Made by a program: the position numbers and the translations under genes. Positions 60,902 through 64,000 of a stretch of 64,000 bases of DNA are shown piece after piece. The notes beneath the pieces are model-generated. The model had not been told where the DNA came from. It saw nothing but the letters and a program-made list of their open reading frames with translations, and ran no database searches. The stretch is from Polaromonas vacuolata (GTDB taxonomy: Bacteria > Pseudomonadota > Gammaproteobacteria > Burkholderiales > Burkholderiaceae_C), in contig NZ_CP051461.1 of the NCBI RefSeq assembly GCF_012584515.1, positions 2,165,501-2,229,500 of the forward strand. The letters are read 5' to 3'. Numbering within the stretch: the first letter of the stretch is position 1; the number at the start of each line of letters is the position of its first letter.

Positions 60902-62320
60902 ATGAATGTCATGCTCCACCTTGGTCTGGGATCGTTTCACCGCGCTCATCAGGCCGTATACCTGCACCAACTGCAACAAACTGGCGACAAAAGCTGGACC
61001 TTGGCGGGCGGCAATATCCGCCCGGATATGCGAGACACCATCGCCGCCTTGCAAATTCAAAGCGGCGCTTACACGCTGGAGACTATCTCCCCTAGCGGCG
61101 TTCACGAATACGAGCGCATTAAGTCGATAAGCCAAGTCATAGGCTACACGCCAGATTTAGCCGGCTTAGTAGCCCAAGGCAGTAGCGCAGAGACCAAAAT
61201 CATTTCTTTTACCGTCACCGAGGCGGGCTACTACCTAGACGCGCAAAACCGTCTCGACCTAGCGACTTTTGCAGACCTTCGCCATGATTTGGAGGTAGCT
61301 CGCGCAGACAAACCCGGCAACACTATTTATGGCGCGCTGACAGCCATACTCAAGGCCCGAAAAAATGCCAATGTTGGGGCGGTCACTCTGCTTTGCTGCG
61401 ACAACCTGCGCCATAACGGCGAGCGTTCGCGCAGTGGACTACTCCAGTTTATTGAACTGACGGGGGACACCGAGCTACTGACCTGGGTACAAGCCCACAC
61501 CACCAGCCCGAACGCCATGGTTGACCGCATCACGCCACGCCCCACACCCGATGTACGCTTGCGCGTGAAGGCCGCCACTGGCGTGGATGATCCAGCCGCT
61601 TTGATGGGTGAGCGCTTTATACAGTGGGTGATTGAAGACAATTTCATCGCCGGGCGCCCGGCATGGGAAAAAGTAGGCGTGGAAATGGTGGCCTCGGTCG
61701 ACGCCTACGAAGAAGCCAAAATTCGCCTCCTCAACGCCACTCATTCGTGCATCGCTTGGGCGGGCACCTTGGTGGGTTTTCTGTATATCCACGAAGGCAC
61801 GCACGACGCGCAAATTCGTCAATTCGCCTATGACTACGTCACCGACGATGTGATTCCGGTGCTCGACACACCCGAGCAGCCCTGCCCAATTAACTTACCC
61901 CGCTACCGCGACGAGGTAATTGCGCGCTTTGGCAACGCCGCCATTTGTGACACCAACCAGCGCGTGGCGATGGACGGCTTTAGCAAAATTCCCGGCTTTA
62001 TCGCACCCACCATACGCCAGCGTTTAGCGCGCAACGAGTCTATCGACAGCGTAGCCATGCTGCCAGCCTTGTTCCTCGCCTACCTCAAACGCTGGCACGC
62101 CGGGCTACTGCCCTACGCCTACCAAGATCAGGCAATGGATGCGTCAGTAGCACATGCGATTTGCGATGCAACCGATCCGATAGCTGCTTTTTGTGCCGAT
62201 GCGCCACTGTGGGGCGACTTGGTCGGTGATGGCCGTTTGGTAAGCGCCGTGCGCAGCGCTAGCCAGCGGGTAGACCGGTTCACGAATGAGCATAGCGGTG
62301 TCAGTCCCCAGTCAGCCTGA
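60902..62320 (+). CDS. dalD: Long-chain polyol dehydrogenase, arabinitol/mannitol family
   Basis: ATG 60902, ten bases after the SDR stop, gives 472 residues. This polyol-specific long-chain dehydrogenase family needs no metal and uses a catalytic Lys. The N-terminal Rossmann fold begins LHLGLGSFHRAHQAVY, and FTVTEAGYYLD and NATHSCIAWAGTLVGFLYIHE are family signatures. The N-terminal part resembles D-arabinitol 4-dehydrogenase, which makes D-xylulose; with xylulokinase two genes downstream, that is the favoured reaction. Mannitol 2-dehydrogenase is the alternative. Confidence 0.85.
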   Translation: MNVMLHLGLGSFHRAHQAVYLHQLQQTGDKSWTLAGGNIRPDMRDTIAALQIQSGAYTLETISPSGVHEYERIKSISQVIGYTPDLAGLVAQGSSAETKIISFTVTEAGYYLDAQNRLDLATFADLRHDLEVARADKPGNTIYGALTAILKARKNANVGAVTLLCCDNLRHNGERSRSGLLQFIELTGDTELLTWVQAHTTSPNAMVDRITPRPTPDVRLRVKAATGVDDPAALMGERFIQWVIEDNFIAGRPAWEKVGVEMVASVDAYEEAKIRLLNATHSCIAWAGTLVGFLYIHEGTHDAQIRQFAYDYVTDDVIPVLDTPEQPCPINLPRYRDEVIARFGNAAICDTNQRVAMDGFSKIPGFIAPTIRQRLARNESIDSVAMLPALFLAYLKRWHAGLLPYAYQDQAMDASVAHAICDATDPIAAFCADAPLWGDLVGDGRLVSAVRSASQRVDRFTNEHSGVSPQSA

Positions 62321-62337
62321 TTAAAGCCCTTTTTCAA

Positions 62338-63288
62338 GTGCAAAATAGCCCTGTGACAATCCAAAACCGCACCATCCCGCGTCAGCTCAAACCCGAGCGT
62401 GAACAAGAACATGCGCGCTCGCCTGACTTAGGTTATGAAGCACAAGAAACGGCTGGATTCGTGCGCTGTCTGTCACACGGTTTTCCCACACCCTTGGCAC
62501 GCTGGCACTATCACGATGAGTACGAGCTGCACTTGATCACAGCGACGTCAGGTAAGGCTTTTGTGGGTGACTGGATAGGCCCGTTTCAGCCCGGTCATCT
62601 GGTGCTAACCGGCCCCAGATTACCGCACAACTGGTTGTCTATGGACACGCCTGAAGGTGGTGTGCCGCTTAGAGACTTGGTGATTCAGTTTGACCACGAA
62701 CCACTGATAAAGTCCGTCTCACTGATTCCTGAATTAGCCGAATTACAACCCCTGCTAGAGCGGGCGCGCAACGGGATTGAATTTTTCGAAATGGGCGAGC
62801 GTGCAGAACGCCATTGGCACCGTATCAAGCAAGCCACCGGTCTACGCAGGCTGGCTGCGTTTATTGATTTAATGGGTGATCTGGCTGCTTGCAACGACTA
62901 CCGGTTGCTGTCGAACGTGCAACTGCAAAGCGACGACGATGACGCCTCTGTGAATCAAATCCATGTACTGGTAACCCGCATCATTGATCACCTCAATGAA
63001 ACCCATTCGGCAGCAACAATGGCCCGCGAACTCGGCATGAGTGAGAGCCGCTTTTCGCGCTTTTTTCGCAAAGCCACCGGCAACACATTTACTGATTTTG
63101 TAAACCGCGTACGTATTAGTCGCGCTTGCCAATTGCTCATGGACACCGATCAGCAGATTTGCCTGATCTGCGACGAAGTAGGCTTTAACAACATCGCCAA
63201 CTTCAATCGCCGCTTTCTCGAATCCAAAGGCATGACGCCGCGCGAATTTCGCAAACAGTCGTTGACGCGATTTCGCGGCAGACACTAA
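62338..63288 (+). CDS. AraC-family transcriptional regulator of polyol use
   Basis: This 316-residue regulator starts at GTG 62338 (a second GTG at 62353 is possible). The N-terminal cupin-like sensing domain (about 45-130, LARWHYHDEYELHLIT, GHLVLTGPRLPHNW) binds the effector. The C-terminal AraC DNA-binding domain (about 205-310) has ATMARELGMSESRFSRFFRK and ICDEVGFNNIANFNRRFLES as the two helix-turn-helix units. It sits between the dehydrogenase and xylulokinase genes and probably activates the operon with its polyol. Confidence 0.9.
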   Translation: MQNSPVTIQNRTIPRQLKPEREQEHARSPDLGYEAQETAGFVRCLSHGFPTPLARWHYHDEYELHLITATSGKAFVGDWIGPFQPGHLVLTGPRLPHNWLSMDTPEGGVPLRDLVIQFDHEPLIKSVSLIPELAELQPLLERARNGIEFFEMGERAERHWHRIKQATGLRRLAAFIDLMGDLAACNDYRLLSNVQLQSDDDDASVNQIHVLVTRIIDHLNETHSAATMARELGMSESRFSRFFRKATGNTFTDFVNRVRISRACQLLMDTDQQICLICDEVGFNNIANFNRRFLESKGMTPREFRKQSLTRFRGRH

Positions 63289-63341
63289 TTCTTTTCTCGG
63301 CGCGCGGCGCCGCCTTCTTTTTTAACTACATCGGCATACAA

Positions 63342-64000
63342 ATGTTTCTCGGTCTCGACCTCGGCACGTCCGAACTTAAAGCGCTGCTGCTTTCCGATCA
63401 GCAACAAGTCATAACCACAGCGGGTTCGCCATTGACAGTACAGCGCCCCCAGACGCTATGGTCTGAGCAAAACCCGGCCGACTGGTGGCAGGCGCTAGAA
63501 ACAGTGATGACGCAACTCAAGCGCGAGCATCCCGAAACACTGTCGCAAATAAAAGCAATTGGCTTGGCCGGTCAAATGCATGGTGCGGTGTTGCTGGGCG
63601 CTAAGCAAGAAGTACTGCGTCCCGCTATTTTGTGGAACGACGGACGTAGCGCTAGCCAATGCGAGCAACTCACCCGCGCCTTACCCGAACTCAGCGACAT
63701 TACTGGCAACCTCGCCATGCCTGGCTTTACCGCGCCCAAACTATTGTGGGTGCGCGAACACGAGCGCGATATTTTTGATAAAACGCAACTCGTCTTGCTA
63801 CCTAAAGACTGGCTTAGGTTAAAACTCTCCGGCGTTGCGGTCAGTGATATGTCCGACGCTTCGGGCACGCTTTGGCTCGATGTGGGTGGACGGTGCTGGA
63901 GCGAAAAGCTGCTCAAAGCCAGCGGACTGACGCTTGGGCACATGCCGCGCTTGGTCGAAGGCAATCAAGTCTCAGGAAAACTTTTACCCGAGCTAGCTGA
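63342..64000 (+). CDS. xylB: Xylulokinase (3' end outside window)
   Basis: ATG 63342 begins MFLGLDLGTSELKALLL, the FGGY-kinase ATP-binding start. AGQMHGAVLL and the xylulokinase-type PAILWNDGRS follow. The frame stays open to the right edge, 219 residues of about 490. It phosphorylates D-xylulose to xylulose 5-phosphate, feeding the pentose phosphate pathway, so it closes the arabinitol route of the operon. No other family fits better. Confidence 0.92.
   Translation, partial: MFLGLDLGTSELKALLLSDQQQVITTAGSPLTVQRPQTLWSEQNPADWWQALETVMTQLKREHPETLSQIKAIGLAGQMHGAVLLGAKQEVLRPAILWNDGRSASQCEQLTRALPELSDITGNLAMPGFTAPKLLWVREHERDIFDKTQLVLLPKDWLRLKLSGVAVSDMSDASGTLWLDVGGRCWSEKLLKASGLTLGHMPRLVEGNQVSGKLLPELA

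Overview
The window looks like chromosomal DNA of a betaproteobacterium of the order Burkholderiales, most likely family Comamonadaceae. The genus cannot be named from sequence alone. The clues are the gene order pyrG-kdsA-eno-ftsB, the betaproteobacterial-type minor pilin operon ending in pilY1 and pilE, the parC/parE pair, bamC after dapA, and proteins of Comamonadaceae character. There are no rRNA or tRNA genes, CRISPR arrays, insertion sequences or prophage that I could recognise. Nearly all of the window is dense, ordinary coding DNA.

Layout. 1-5.4 kb: a putative amidoligase/transglutaminase cluster (C-terminal part of a DUF2126 protein, a fused circularly permuted ATP-grasp/alpha-E protein, a transglutaminase and a RidA-family protein). 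5.7-12.6 kb: type IV pilus minor pilins fimT-pilV-pilW-pilX, the tip adhesin pilY1 and pilE. 12.6-17.2 kb: topoisomerase IV (parC, parE) on the minus strand. 17.4-22.5 kb: an MFS transporter, a 43-residue membrane peptide, a methyltransferase, dapA, bamC and an MBL hydrolase. 22.6-27.9 kb, mostly minus strand: a small lipoprotein, a RoxA-like oxygenase divergent from a SlyD-like isomerase, a glycine-zipper lipoprotein, dut and coaBC. 27.9-32.6 kb: pyrG-kdsA-eno-ftsB and a hypothetical gene. 32.7-35.2 kb: an Mla/MCE lipid transport locus without its ATPase gene. 35.5 kb: an NlpC/P60 hydrolase, followed by about 1.07 kb without a recognisable gene.

37.2-40.7 kb: a glycine betaine ABC importer (proV-proW-proX). 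40.8-44.5 kb: a nickel/cobalt-type metal locus (anchor protein, HupE-like protein, His-rich peptide, CsoR/RcnR-type repressor, NreB-like exporter) around one symmetric operator. 44.7-50.6 kb: an RND efflux system whose adaptor gene carries a frameshift. 51.2-55.4 kb: a DctPQM TRAP transporter and an exported cyclase-family enzyme. 55.9-64 kb: a polyol catabolic operon (four ABC importer genes, a short-chain dehydrogenase, an arabinitol/mannitol-type dehydrogenase, an AraC regulator, xylulokinase cut by the window end).

The most striking observation is at pilY1. The signal peptide and the mature protein are in different frames, and the join is an exact U UUA AAC slippery heptamer, in the zero frame, immediately before a UGA stop. 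A -1 shift there leads straight into the pilY1 frame. This could be programmed frameshifting, a real one-base mutation or a sequencing error. A second one-base-type frameshift, without a slippery site, splits the RND adaptor gene. That weakens the programmed interpretation somewhat, because both breaks need the same direction of correction.

A second theme is hairpins inside transport operons: proW/proX, dctP/dctQ and smoE/smoF each have a strong stem in the gap beside the binding-protein gene. Where start codons were moved from the longest reading frame, the reason is given in the entry.
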